From an uncultured Eubacteriales bacterium (GTDB lineage: Bacteria; Bacillota; Clostridia; UMGS1840): 5,275 bases of DNA. Under the pieces are notes generated by a model, which had not been told where the DNA came from, did not search any database, and saw only the letters and a program-made list of their open reading frames with translations. The first letter of the stretch is position 1, and each line of letters opens with the position of its first letter. Positions 1 through 5,275 of this stretch are shown here, piece by piece. The position numbers and the translations under genes were made by a program. The DNA lies in the NCBI GenBank assembly GCA_900555525.1, contig USLP01000125.1, positions 1 through 5,275 of the forward strand. The letters are read 5' to 3'.

Positions 1-1158
1 GCATCTCCGACTTTGGCTATCGACTCAAAATTTAAAGCTATGAAAGCGGAAGGCTTAGACGCTGTCGGCTTCGGAACGGGAGAACCCGATTTTGATACAC
101 CCGACCATATAAAACAGGCGGCAATTGAAGCTCTGGAAAAGGGGATGACAAAATATACCCCTGCATCGGGTACGCTTGCTTTGAAACAGGCTGTTGTAAG
201 AAAATTAAAAAGAGAAAACAACCTTATATATAATACATCGGATATCGTTATTTCAAACGGCGCAAAACATTCGCTTATGAATATATTCACGGCAATGCTC
301 AATCCCGGCGACGAAGTTATTATTCCTGCGCCTTATTGGGTAAGCTATCCCGAAATGGTTAAGCTTGCGGATGGTGTTCCCGTAATTTTGCAGACAACCG
401 AAGAAAATGATTTCAAGTTTAAAATTGATGATTTGAAAAATGCTATGACGGATAAAACAGTTGCGCTTGTTCTTTGCAGTCCGTCAAACCCCACGGGCTC
501 GGTATATTCAAAAGATGAGCTTCAGAAAATAGCCGACTTTGCGGTAGCGAATAACCTTGTTATTATTTCCGATGAAGTTTATGAACATTTAATATATGAT
601 GGCGAAACGGTAAGCATTGCTTCTTTGGGTGAGGACATAAAGAAGCTTACAATAACCGTAAACGCAGTTTCAAAAACATATGCCATGACAGGATGGAGAA
701 TTGGCTATACAGCCTGCGACAGCGCTTTTGCAAAGGTTATGGGAAATATCCAGTCGCACGCTACGTCAAACCCGAACTCGATTGCGCCGGCAGCGGCTAC
801 GGCGGCTCTTGACGGTGATTTGGACTGCGTATATAAAATGAAAGCTGAATTTTTGAAGAGACGTAATTATATGTATGAAAGAATCAACAAAATTAACGGC
901 TTATCATGCAGAATGCCGAAAGGCGCTTTCTATATAATGATGAATATATCGAAAATCAAAGGAAAAACGATTGACGGTGTTAAAATTAATACCTCCGATG
1001 ATTTTTGCTCGCTTTTGCTTGATAAAAAGCTCGTTGCGCTCGTTCCCGGTTCGGGCTTCGGAGCGGACGATTTTGTAAGATGGTCGTATGCAACGGATAT
1101 GAAGAGTATCGAAAAAGGTCTTGACCGTCTTGAAGATTTTTTAAAAGATATTAAATAA
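1..1158 (+). CDS. Class I PLP aminotransferase, aspartate aminotransferase type (5' partial)
   Basis: Transfers an amino group between an amino acid and a 2-oxo acid using pyridoxal phosphate (PLP); the closest match by eye is bacterial aspartate aminotransferase (aspartate + 2-oxoglutarate to oxaloacetate + glutamate), cytosolic. The reading frame is open from base 1 (A-S-P-T-L-A-I-D), so the start lies upstream; the TTG at base 13 is an internal Leu codon. Visible are 385 residues; the family is about 390-400, so roughly 10 are missing. Counting from base 1: N-terminal substrate-loop motif GTGEPDFDTP near 22-31, NGAKHS at 86-91 (PLP phosphate region), SPSNPTGS at 161-168 with N163, SDEVY at 190-194 with D191 and Y194, the Schiff-base lysine K225 in VSKTYAMTGWR, and R360 in FVRWSYA for the substrate carboxylate. 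All catalytic residues are intact. The next gene starts 20 nt downstream, suggesting co-transcription with purB. Substrate range (aspartate, or also aromatic or prephenate) cannot be settled here. Confidence 0.93.
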   Translation, partial: ASPTLAIDSKFKAMKAEGLDAVGFGTGEPDFDTPDHIKQAAIEALEKGMTKYTPASGTLALKQAVVRKLKRENNLIYNTSDIVISNGAKHSLMNIFTAMLNPGDEVIIPAPYWVSYPEMVKLADGVPVILQTTEENDFKFKIDDLKNAMTDKTVALVLCSPSNPTGSVYSKDELQKIADFAVANNLVIISDEVYEHLIYDGETVSIASLGEDIKKLTITVNAVSKTYAMTGWRIGYTACDSAFAKVMGNIQSHATSNPNSIAPAAATAALDGDLDCVYKMKAEFLKRRNYMYERINKINGLSCRMPKGAFYIMMNISKIKGKTIDGVKINTSDDFCSLLLDKKLVALVPGSGFGADDFVRWSYATDMKSIEKGLDRLEDFLKDIK

Positions 1159-1178
1159 TTCAGAAAGGTAATAATAAA

Positions 1179-2609
1179 ATGTCAACCGAATTTTACGAAA
1201 ATCCGCTCAATACAAGATATGCAAGCGATGCCATGAAAGCTGTTTTTTCCGATGATACAAAATTCAAGCTTTGGAGAGAACTTTGGATTGCACTTGCAAA
1301 AACAGAAAAAGAACTTGGACTTAACATAACGGACGAACAGATAAGCGAACTTGAAAAAAATAAGGATAATATCAATTATGACGTTGCCAAGGAACGCGAA
1401 AAAATCGTGCGCCATGACGTTATGAGCCACGTTTACGCTTATGGTACGCAATGCCCGAACGCAAAAGGCATAATTCATTTGGGAGCAACCTCTTGCTTTG
1501 TTGGCGACAATGCGGATATTATAATAATACACCGTGCGCTTAAAATCGTTAGAGAAAAGCTTTTGAAAGCGGTTTCCCGTCTTTCCGATTTTGCTCTTAA
1601 ATATAGAGATATGCCGACTTTGGGATTTACGCATTTTCAGCCTGCACAGCTCACAACGGTAGGAAAAAGAGCCACGCTTTGGATTTATGACCTTCTTTTG
1701 GATATAGAACAGGTTGACTTTCTTATCTCAAAAATCAGATTAAGAGGCGCTAAAGGCACAACGGGAACACAGGCGTCTTTTATGGAACTCTTTAAAGGTG
1801 ACGGCGAAAAAGTAAAAACGCTTGACAGAGAGGTTGTCAAAAAAATGGGATATGAAAACGAATATCCCGTTACGGGTCAGACATATCCGAGAAAGTTTGA
1901 CAGCTATGTTTTGAATTGCCTGTCGGGTATTGCACAGTCGGCTTCAAAGTTTGCAAACGATATAAGACTTCTTCAGCACCTTAAAGAAATTGAAGAACCG
2001 TTTGAAAAAACACAGATAGGCTCGTCCGCAATGGCATACAAACGTAATCCTATGAGAAGCGAACGTATTACGTCGCTTGCACGCTTTGTTATAACGAATG
2101 CGACAAGCCCTGCCGTAACAGCCGCAACACAGTGGTTTGAAAGAACGCTTGACGATTCTGCAAATAAGAGAATAACTGTTCCGCAGAGCTTTTTGGCGGT
2201 TGACGCCATTTTGGATTTATATATTAATGTAGCGGGCGGACTTGTGGTTTATCCGAAGGTTATTCATTCGAGAATTATGTCCGAACTTCCGTTTATGGCG
2301 ACCGAAAACATAATGATGAACGCTGTGAAAAAAGGCGGAGATAGACAGGAACTTCACGAAAAAATCAGAGTTTATTCCATGGAGGCAGGCAGACAGGTTA
2401 AGGAATTCGGACTTCCGAATGACCTTATATCAAGAATTGCCAAAGACCCCGCATTCGGACTTAGTGAGGAGGAAATTCTTTCCCACTTAAAGCCCGAAGC
2501 ATATACGGGACGTGCAGCAGGACAGGTTGACGATTTCATAAACGAATACGTTAAACCTCTCTTAAAGGACGCAAAAAATCTTGACACAGAAGAAGAGATA
2601 AAGGTTTAA
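1179..2609 (+). CDS. purB: Adenylosuccinate lyase (animal-like type)
   Basis: Cleaves SAICAR to AICAR and adenylosuccinate to AMP, releasing fumarate each time: step 8 of de novo purine synthesis and the last step to AMP. It is a cytosolic homotetramer in the fumarase/aspartase superfamily. The 476-residue protein is full length. Visible motifs are HLGATSCFVGDNAD at 100-113 (T104-S105 substrate contacts), GFTHFQPAQLTTVGKR around 149-164 with catalytic-type H152, KGTTGTQASF, and the superfamily signature GSSAMAYKRNP at 281-291, with the catalytic serine loop (S282-S283), K288 and N290. QWFERTLDDSANKR and LPFMATENIMM follow. These blocks resemble human ADSL more than the shorter (about 430-residue) Bacillus-type PurB, judged from memory. 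AGAAAGG at 1162-1168 lies 10 nt before the ATG and supports this start. It follows the aminotransferase closely and is followed by a hairpin terminator, so it ends the transcript. It is not clustered with other pur genes in view. Confidence 0.97.
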   Translation: MSTEFYENPLNTRYASDAMKAVFSDDTKFKLWRELWIALAKTEKELGLNITDEQISELEKNKDNINYDVAKEREKIVRHDVMSHVYAYGTQCPNAKGIIHLGATSCFVGDNADIIIIHRALKIVREKLLKAVSRLSDFALKYRDMPTLGFTHFQPAQLTTVGKRATLWIYDLLLDIEQVDFLISKIRLRGAKGTTGTQASFMELFKGDGEKVKTLDREVVKKMGYENEYPVTGQTYPRKFDSYVLNCLSGIAQSASKFANDIRLLQHLKEIEEPFEKTQIGSSAMAYKRNPMRSERITSLARFVITNATSPAVTAATQWFERTLDDSANKRITVPQSFLAVDAILDLYINVAGGLVVYPKVIHSRIMSELPFMATENIMMNAVKKGGDRQELHEKIRVYSMEAGRQVKEFGLPNDLISRIAKDPAFGLSEEEILSHLKPEAYTGRAAGQVDDFINEYVKPLLKDAKNLDTEEEIKV

Positions 2610-2617
2610 ATTTATAA

Positions 2618-2653
2618 AAAGACAGCGAAAATGTCGGTTTTTTCGCTGTCTTT
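2618..2653 (+). terminator. Hairpin terminator after purB
   Basis: A perfect 14-bp inverted repeat pairs 2618-2631 (AAAGACAGCGAAAA) with 2640-2653 (TTTTCGCTGTCTTT) around an 8-nt loop, starting 9 nt after the purB stop. The core has a GACAGCG/CGCTGTC stem flanked by A-T pairs. The T-run after the stem is short (TTT, then GC), so as a rho-independent terminator it is slightly atypical. The upstream A-run gives it a partly bidirectional look. It separates the purine unit from the promoter at 2707. Confidence 0.85.
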
Positions 2654-2706
2654 GCTATATAATGAGAAAAACTTTGTAAAATACCGATTTTTTTAATCCA
2701 AAACTA

Positions 2707-2735
2707 TTGACAAAAACAAAAAAAAAGAGTATAAT
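2707..2735 (+). promoter_or_regulatory. Consensus sigma-A promoter of the aldolase-pduO-aldehyde dehydrogenase operon
   Basis: TTGACA at 2707-2712 and TATAAT at 2730-2735 are both perfect matches to the sigma-A -35 and -10 boxes, with the optimal 17-nt spacer. The spacer is almost all A, and an A/T-rich stretch with a T-run precedes the -35 box, which could act as an UP-like element. Transcription is predicted to start near 2742, giving a leader of about 40 nt. No catabolite-repression (cre) palindrome or clear repressor operator was seen at the promoter; that absence was judged by eye. Such a strong core promoter suggests that any control acts by repression or by an operator not recognised here. 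Confidence 0.9.
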
Positions 2736-2783
2736 ACAAACAAAAACAAAAACAAACACAGAAAAAAGGAGATTTTCGATATT
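2736..2783 (+). promoter_or_regulatory. T-free A/C-rich leader with ribosome binding site
   Basis: From just after the -10 box to the Shine-Dalgarno site (2736-2771) there is not a single T, and outside the SD the only G is at 2761. The stretch is built of repeated CAAAAA/ACAAAC units. Such an RNA leader cannot fold on itself, leaving the ribosome site AAGGAG (2766-2771) open. The SD lies 12 nt before the first ATG (2784) and 15 nt before the second (2787); both distances are long, so the first ATG is preferred. The leader is too short and unstructured to hold a riboswitch such as a cobalamin element. Confidence 0.75.
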
Positions 2784-3584
2784 ATGATGAATGAGTACGA
2801 AATCAAAAAAGAAATATGCGAAATCGGAAAAAGAATTTATAACAGAGGAATGGTAGCCGCAAACGACGGTAATATTTCTGTTAAAATCAGCGACAATGAA
2901 TTTTTGTGCACACCTACGGGCGTAAGCAAAGGCTTTATGACACCCGATTACATATGCAAAGTTGACGCAAAGGGCAACGTTTTGCAGGCAAACGGTAATT
3001 TTAAACCTTCTTCGGAAATAAAAATGCATATGAGAGTATATAAGGAAAGACCTGACGTTAAATCCGTTGTTCATGCTCACCCTGTTTATGCTACAAGCTT
3101 TGCAATTGCAGGTATTCCGCTTACACAGCCGATAATGCCCGAAGCTGTAATCGCTCTCGGATGCGTTCCTATCGCAGAATACGGCACACCTTCTACGGAA
3201 GAAATCCCCGATGCAGTTTCAAAATACTTGCAGTATTATGATGCTGTACTTTTGGCTAACCACGGCGCATTGGCTTATTCCGATTCGCTTTTGGCAGCTT
3301 ATCATAAAATGGAATCTCTTGAATTCTACGCACAGCTTTTGTTCTATTCAAAACAGCTTGGCGGACCGAAGGAACTTTCACAGGAACAGGTTGCAAAGCT
3401 TTATGAAATCCGTAGAAAATTCGGCATGAAGGGTAAACACCCCGCAGACCTTTGCCCCAACAACAAAGACGGCAAAGTAAGCTGTCATAATTGCGGAGCT
3501 TGCGGTTCATCTTCCGAAAAATCCGCTGACAGCGACTTGGTAAGCGAAATTACGAAAAAAGTTTTAGAGGCTATGAAGAAGTAG
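2784..3584 (+). CDS. fucA: FucA-like class II aldolase with Cys cluster and C-terminal BMC targeting helix
   Basis: Zinc-dependent class II aldolase/adducin family, most like L-fuculose-1-phosphate aldolase, which splits a deoxy-ketose 1-phosphate into dihydroxyacetone phosphate and lactaldehyde. The 266-residue protein has the catalytic domain in about 1-215: phosphate-site motifs NDGNIS (27-32) and TPTGVSKG (43-50), acid/base E78 in PSSEIKMH, and zinc ligands H97 and H99 (VHAHP) and H160 (NHG). FucA proteins end near residue 215; this one adds about 50 residues. C224, C234, C237 and C240 form a CX9CX2CX2C cluster, then a Ser/Lys-rich linker leads to an amphipathic helix at 250-266 (L252, V253, I256, V260, L261, M264 on one face) typical of BMC encapsulation peptides. 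By-eye alignment puts Pro where E. coli FucA has active-site Tyr113, so the exact substrate (fuculose-, rhamnulose- or another deoxypentulose-1-phosphate) is uncertain. It is first in the operon, directly behind the promoter. Confidence 0.87.
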   Translation: MMNEYEIKKEICEIGKRIYNRGMVAANDGNISVKISDNEFLCTPTGVSKGFMTPDYICKVDAKGNVLQANGNFKPSSEIKMHMRVYKERPDVKSVVHAHPVYATSFAIAGIPLTQPIMPEAVIALGCVPIAEYGTPSTEEIPDAVSKYLQYYDAVLLANHGALAYSDSLLAAYHKMESLEFYAQLLFYSKQLGGPKELSQEQVAKLYEIRRKFGMKGKHPADLCPNNKDGKVSCHNCGACGSSSEKSADSDLVSEITKKVLEAMKK

Positions 3585-3611
3585 TACTCTTGTATTGACA
3601 CTCATGAAAAA

Positions 3612-3618
3612 AGGGTGG
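3612..3618 (+). promoter_or_regulatory. Ribosome binding site deciding the PduO-like start
   Basis: AGGGTGG at 3612-3618 is a good, slightly imperfect Shine-Dalgarno match. It lies 10 nt before the ATG at 3629 but only 1 nt before the in-frame TTG at 3620. This makes the longer TTG reading, which would add three residues (M-H-H), implausible. The ATG also places the family-typical Met-Ile-Tyr-Thr-Lys at the N-terminus. Confidence 0.8.
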
Positions 3619-3628
3619 TTTGCATCAT

Positions 3629-4585
3629 ATGATATATACCAAAAACGGCGACGGCGGTTACACAAAAAACGCTAAAAACTACAGTTATCAAAAGGATAAC
3701 GTTCTGTTTGAGCTTTTGGGAACAATTGATGAATTAAGCGCAAATCTCGGTCTTGTAAAAGCGGCGTCATCTTCTATTATTGGAGAAATTGCGGACGCAT
3801 ATCAGCATGAACTTATAAAGCTGAGCGGATATATCGCAGGCGGAAGTGAGTTTGATTTTGCTTCGGCGGTTGCAAGAACGGAACAGCTTATCGATACATA
3901 TTCCAAAAGAACGGTTCTTCCGAAAGAGTTTATCGTAAGCGGAAAAACGCTTTCGGGAACATATCTCGATATTGCAAGAACGGTTGCAAGACGTGCGGAA
4001 CGTATCGCGGTAAAGGCAAACAAAATCTTCATGATAAAAAAAGAAGATTTGCCGTACTTCAACAGAATTTCGGATTTGTTTTTCGTCCTTGCCAGATACG
4101 AAGACCAATCGGCAGGAGCTGATAAGGGTGATTATATACCGCATGGCAATGTGAAAGCCGATAACGCTGTAAATAATGAAAATCTTAACTTAAAAAGTGC
4201 TGATGCGCTTATAGATAAAGTAATAGAAAAAGCAAAAGAAACAGGTGTACTGGCTGTGTGTGCGGTATGCGATGCAGGCGGAAACCTGATTGCTTTAAAG
4301 CGTGATGACGACGCATTTATAGCGAGCGTCAAAATAGCGCAGGATAAGGCATATACGGCAGTAAGTCTGAAAATGCCTACATATAAGCTTGAAAATCTTA
4401 CAAAACCCGGTGAATCCTTATACGGTATTCAGCATCAAGACAATAGAATCGTTGTTTTCGGAGGCGGCGTTCCGCTTTACCAAAACGGCAGAATTGTCGG
4501 CGGTTTCGGTGTTTCGGGCGGAACGCTCGAACAGGATACTTTCCTGGGAGATTATGCGGATAAGCTTTATAACACAAGATTTTAG
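3629..4585 (+). CDS. pduO: PduO-like protein: divergent cobalamin adenosyltransferase domain fused to GlcG/HbpS domain
   Basis: PduO proteins make adenosylcobalamin from ATP and cob(I)alamin to supply or repair diol dehydratase. This 318-residue protein has the full two-domain layout, close to the roughly 336 residues of Salmonella PduO. The adenosyltransferase-like domain spans about 1-160: YTKNGDGGYT (3-12), KD at 22-23, GTIDELSANLG (31-41), F101, the ATP-site helix ARTVARRAER (116-125) and YFNRISDLFFVLARYE (143-158). A polar linker (160-188) leads to a GlcG/HbpS (DUF336) domain at 189-318, with CDAGGNLIALKR (214-225) and GGGVPL...GGFGVSGGTLEQD (278-303), a fold linked to haem or cobalamin binding. 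Odd points: the usual glycine-rich LFGG.R loop is missing, RVEAYG has become VLFELLG, and ILPGG has become IVSGK, so enzyme activity is doubtful. It sits 44 nt after the aldolase and 27 nt before the aldehyde dehydrogenase. The start is set by the SD at 3612-3618. Confidence 0.86.
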   Translation: MIYTKNGDGGYTKNAKNYSYQKDNVLFELLGTIDELSANLGLVKAASSSIIGEIADAYQHELIKLSGYIAGGSEFDFASAVARTEQLIDTYSKRTVLPKEFIVSGKTLSGTYLDIARTVARRAERIAVKANKIFMIKKEDLPYFNRISDLFFVLARYEDQSAGADKGDYIPHGNVKADNAVNNENLNLKSADALIDKVIEKAKETGVLAVCAVCDAGGNLIALKRDDDAFIASVKIAQDKAYTAVSLKMPTYKLENLTKPGESLYGIQHQDNRIVVFGGGVPLYQNGRIVGGFGVSGGTLEQDTFLGDYADKLYNTRF

Positions 4586-4612
4586 GCAAAATTTACGAAA
4601 GGACGATACAGA

Positions 4613-5275
4613 ATGAACGAAAAAGACGTAGCGAGTATTGTCGAGCAGGTTATAAGCGAACTCAAAATTACAGATTCCGATGTCGGAAGCACAAAAAGAC
4701 TAAAGGGTGTTTTTGACAGCATGGAAGAAGCCTTGGAGGCTGCAAAGAAAGCTTATAAACTATACAGAGGCTACAGCGTTAAGCAGAGAGAAGCAATGAT
4801 TTCAAAAATCAGAGAAAAAATTGCTCTTGAAGCCGAAACTATGGCAAAGCTCGGTGTAAGCGAAACAAAAATGGGACGTGTTACGGACAAAACAATAAAG
4901 CATATGCTTGTTGCCGATAAAACTCCCGGTACAGAGGATATAGAACCCAGAGCATACAGCGGTGACGGCGGTTTTACACTTGTTGAACCCGCTCCGTTCG
5001 GACTTATCGGAAGCATTACGCCTTCGACAAATCCTTCCGAAACGGTTCTTTGCAATTCTATCGGAATGCTTGCAGGCGGTAACTGCGTTGTATTTAATCC
5101 GCATCCTCATGCGATTAAAACATCTAACTATGCGGTTGACCTTGTAAACCGTGCAGTACTTGAAGCAGGCGGTCCCGAAAACGTTGTTGTCAGCGTTGCA
5201 AAGCCGACAATGGAAACAACGGATATGATGATAGCTTGTCCCGATATAAAAATGCTTGTTGCAACAGGCGGGCCC
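4613..5275 (+). CDS. pduP: CoA-acylating aldehyde dehydrogenase, PduP/EutE type, with N-terminal BMC targeting helix (3' partial)
   Basis: Oxidises propionaldehyde (or acetaldehyde) with NAD+ and CoA to the acyl-CoA inside a bacterial microcompartment. Only the first 221 residues are in the window; the family is about 460-490 long, and the catalytic cysteine lies beyond the edge. Residues 2-17 form an amphipathic helix (V6, I9, V10, V13, I14, L17 on one face), the position and pattern of the PduP encapsulation peptide, followed by a loose linker (18-32). The dehydrogenase domain then begins with FDSMEEALEAAKKA (34-47). EPAPFGLIGSITPSTNPSE at 125-143, CNSIGMLAGGNCVVFNPHP at 147-165 and LVATGGP at 215-221 are diagnostic of the PduP/EutE/AdhE dehydrogenase family. 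GAAAGGA at 4597-4603 lies 9 nt before the ATG, fixing the start. With an aldolase upstream, propionaldehyde from lactaldehyde-derived 1,2-propanediol is the likelier substrate, but EutE-type acetaldehyde use cannot be excluded. Confidence 0.9.
   Translation, partial: MNEKDVASIVEQVISELKITDSDVGSTKRLKGVFDSMEEALEAAKKAYKLYRGYSVKQREAMISKIREKIALEAETMAKLGVSETKMGRVTDKTIKHMLVADKTPGTEDIEPRAYSGDGGFTLVEPAPFGLIGSITPSTNPSETVLCNSIGMLAGGNCVVFNPHPHAIKTSNYAVDLVNRAVLEAGGPENVVVSVAKPTMETTDMMIACPDIKMLVATGGP

Noticed and set aside
1182..1634. Minus-strand open frame of 150 codons inside purB.
   Set aside because: Its composition (many Phe, Ile, Cys, Lys) is that of a reverse-strand shadow, and purB in the other strand has full family motifs.
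2621..2635. A small alternative hairpin GACA...TGTC inside the terminator, suggesting an attenuator switch.
   Set aside because: Only 4 bp against the 14-bp main stem, and it lies after a stop codon with no leader peptide or regulated gene in the same transcript.
2654..2783. Cobalamin riboswitch or small RNA in the intergenic region before the aldolase.
   Set aside because: The transcribed leader is only about 40 nt, T-free and without stems; no B12-box-like sequence was seen.
2655..3080. Minus-strand open frame of 141 codons across the promoter and the aldolase start.
   Set aside because: It is antisense to a well-supported gene and its control region, rich in Phe/Val from A-rich DNA, with no recognisable domain.
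3595..3600. A second perfect TTGACA box upstream of the PduO-like gene.
   Set aside because: No -10 box lies at 16-19 nt; the nearest TATAAT-like hexamer (TATGAT at 3628) is 27 nt away and overlaps the start codon.
4193..4240. Amphipathic helix at PduO residues 189-204 as a third encapsulation peptide.
   Set aside because: It is better explained as the first helix of the GlcG/HbpS domain.

Overview
The window looks like a piece of a low-GC Firmicutes genome, most likely an anaerobic clostridial (Lachnospiraceae- or Oscillospiraceae-like) gut-type bacterium. The evidence is AGGAGG-like Shine-Dalgarno sites, a textbook sigma-A promoter (TTGACA-N17-TATAAT), AT-rich intergenic DNA, frequent AGA and ATA codons, and gene families typical of Clostridia. 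The genus cannot be fixed from the sequence alone. All genes lie on the + strand.

The window has two blocks. Block 1 (1-2653) is housekeeping metabolism. It holds a class I pyridoxal-phosphate aminotransferase of the aspartate aminotransferase type, cut off at its 5' end by the window. After a 20-nt gap comes purB, adenylosuccinate lyase, of the type resembling the animal enzyme. A strong hairpin directly after purB closes this unit. Both genes touch aspartate/fumarate nitrogen metabolism: the aminotransferase can make aspartate, which is the nitrogen donor for the two succinyl intermediates that PurB splits.

Block 2 (2707-5275, continuing past the window) appears to be the start of a bacterial microcompartment (BMC) operon for deoxy-sugar or 1,2-propanediol use. 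From a consensus promoter and a T-free A/C-rich leader, it runs through a FucA-like class II aldolase, a PduO-like protein (adenosyltransferase-like domain plus GlcG/HbpS domain), and the N-terminal 221 residues of a PduP/EutE-type CoA-acylating aldehyde dehydrogenase. The aldolase ends, and the dehydrogenase begins, with a short amphipathic helix of the kind that directs enzymes into BMC shells.

The inferred pathway is: deoxy-ketose 1-phosphate is split to dihydroxyacetone phosphate and lactaldehyde, lactaldehyde is reduced to 1,2-propanediol, this is dehydrated to propionaldehyde, and propionaldehyde is converted to propionyl-CoA. The reductase, dehydratase and shell genes are not in the window and would have to lie downstream or elsewhere. 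The most unusual points are a four-cysteine cluster in the aldolase tail and a PduO adenosyltransferase domain that has lost several conserved motifs.
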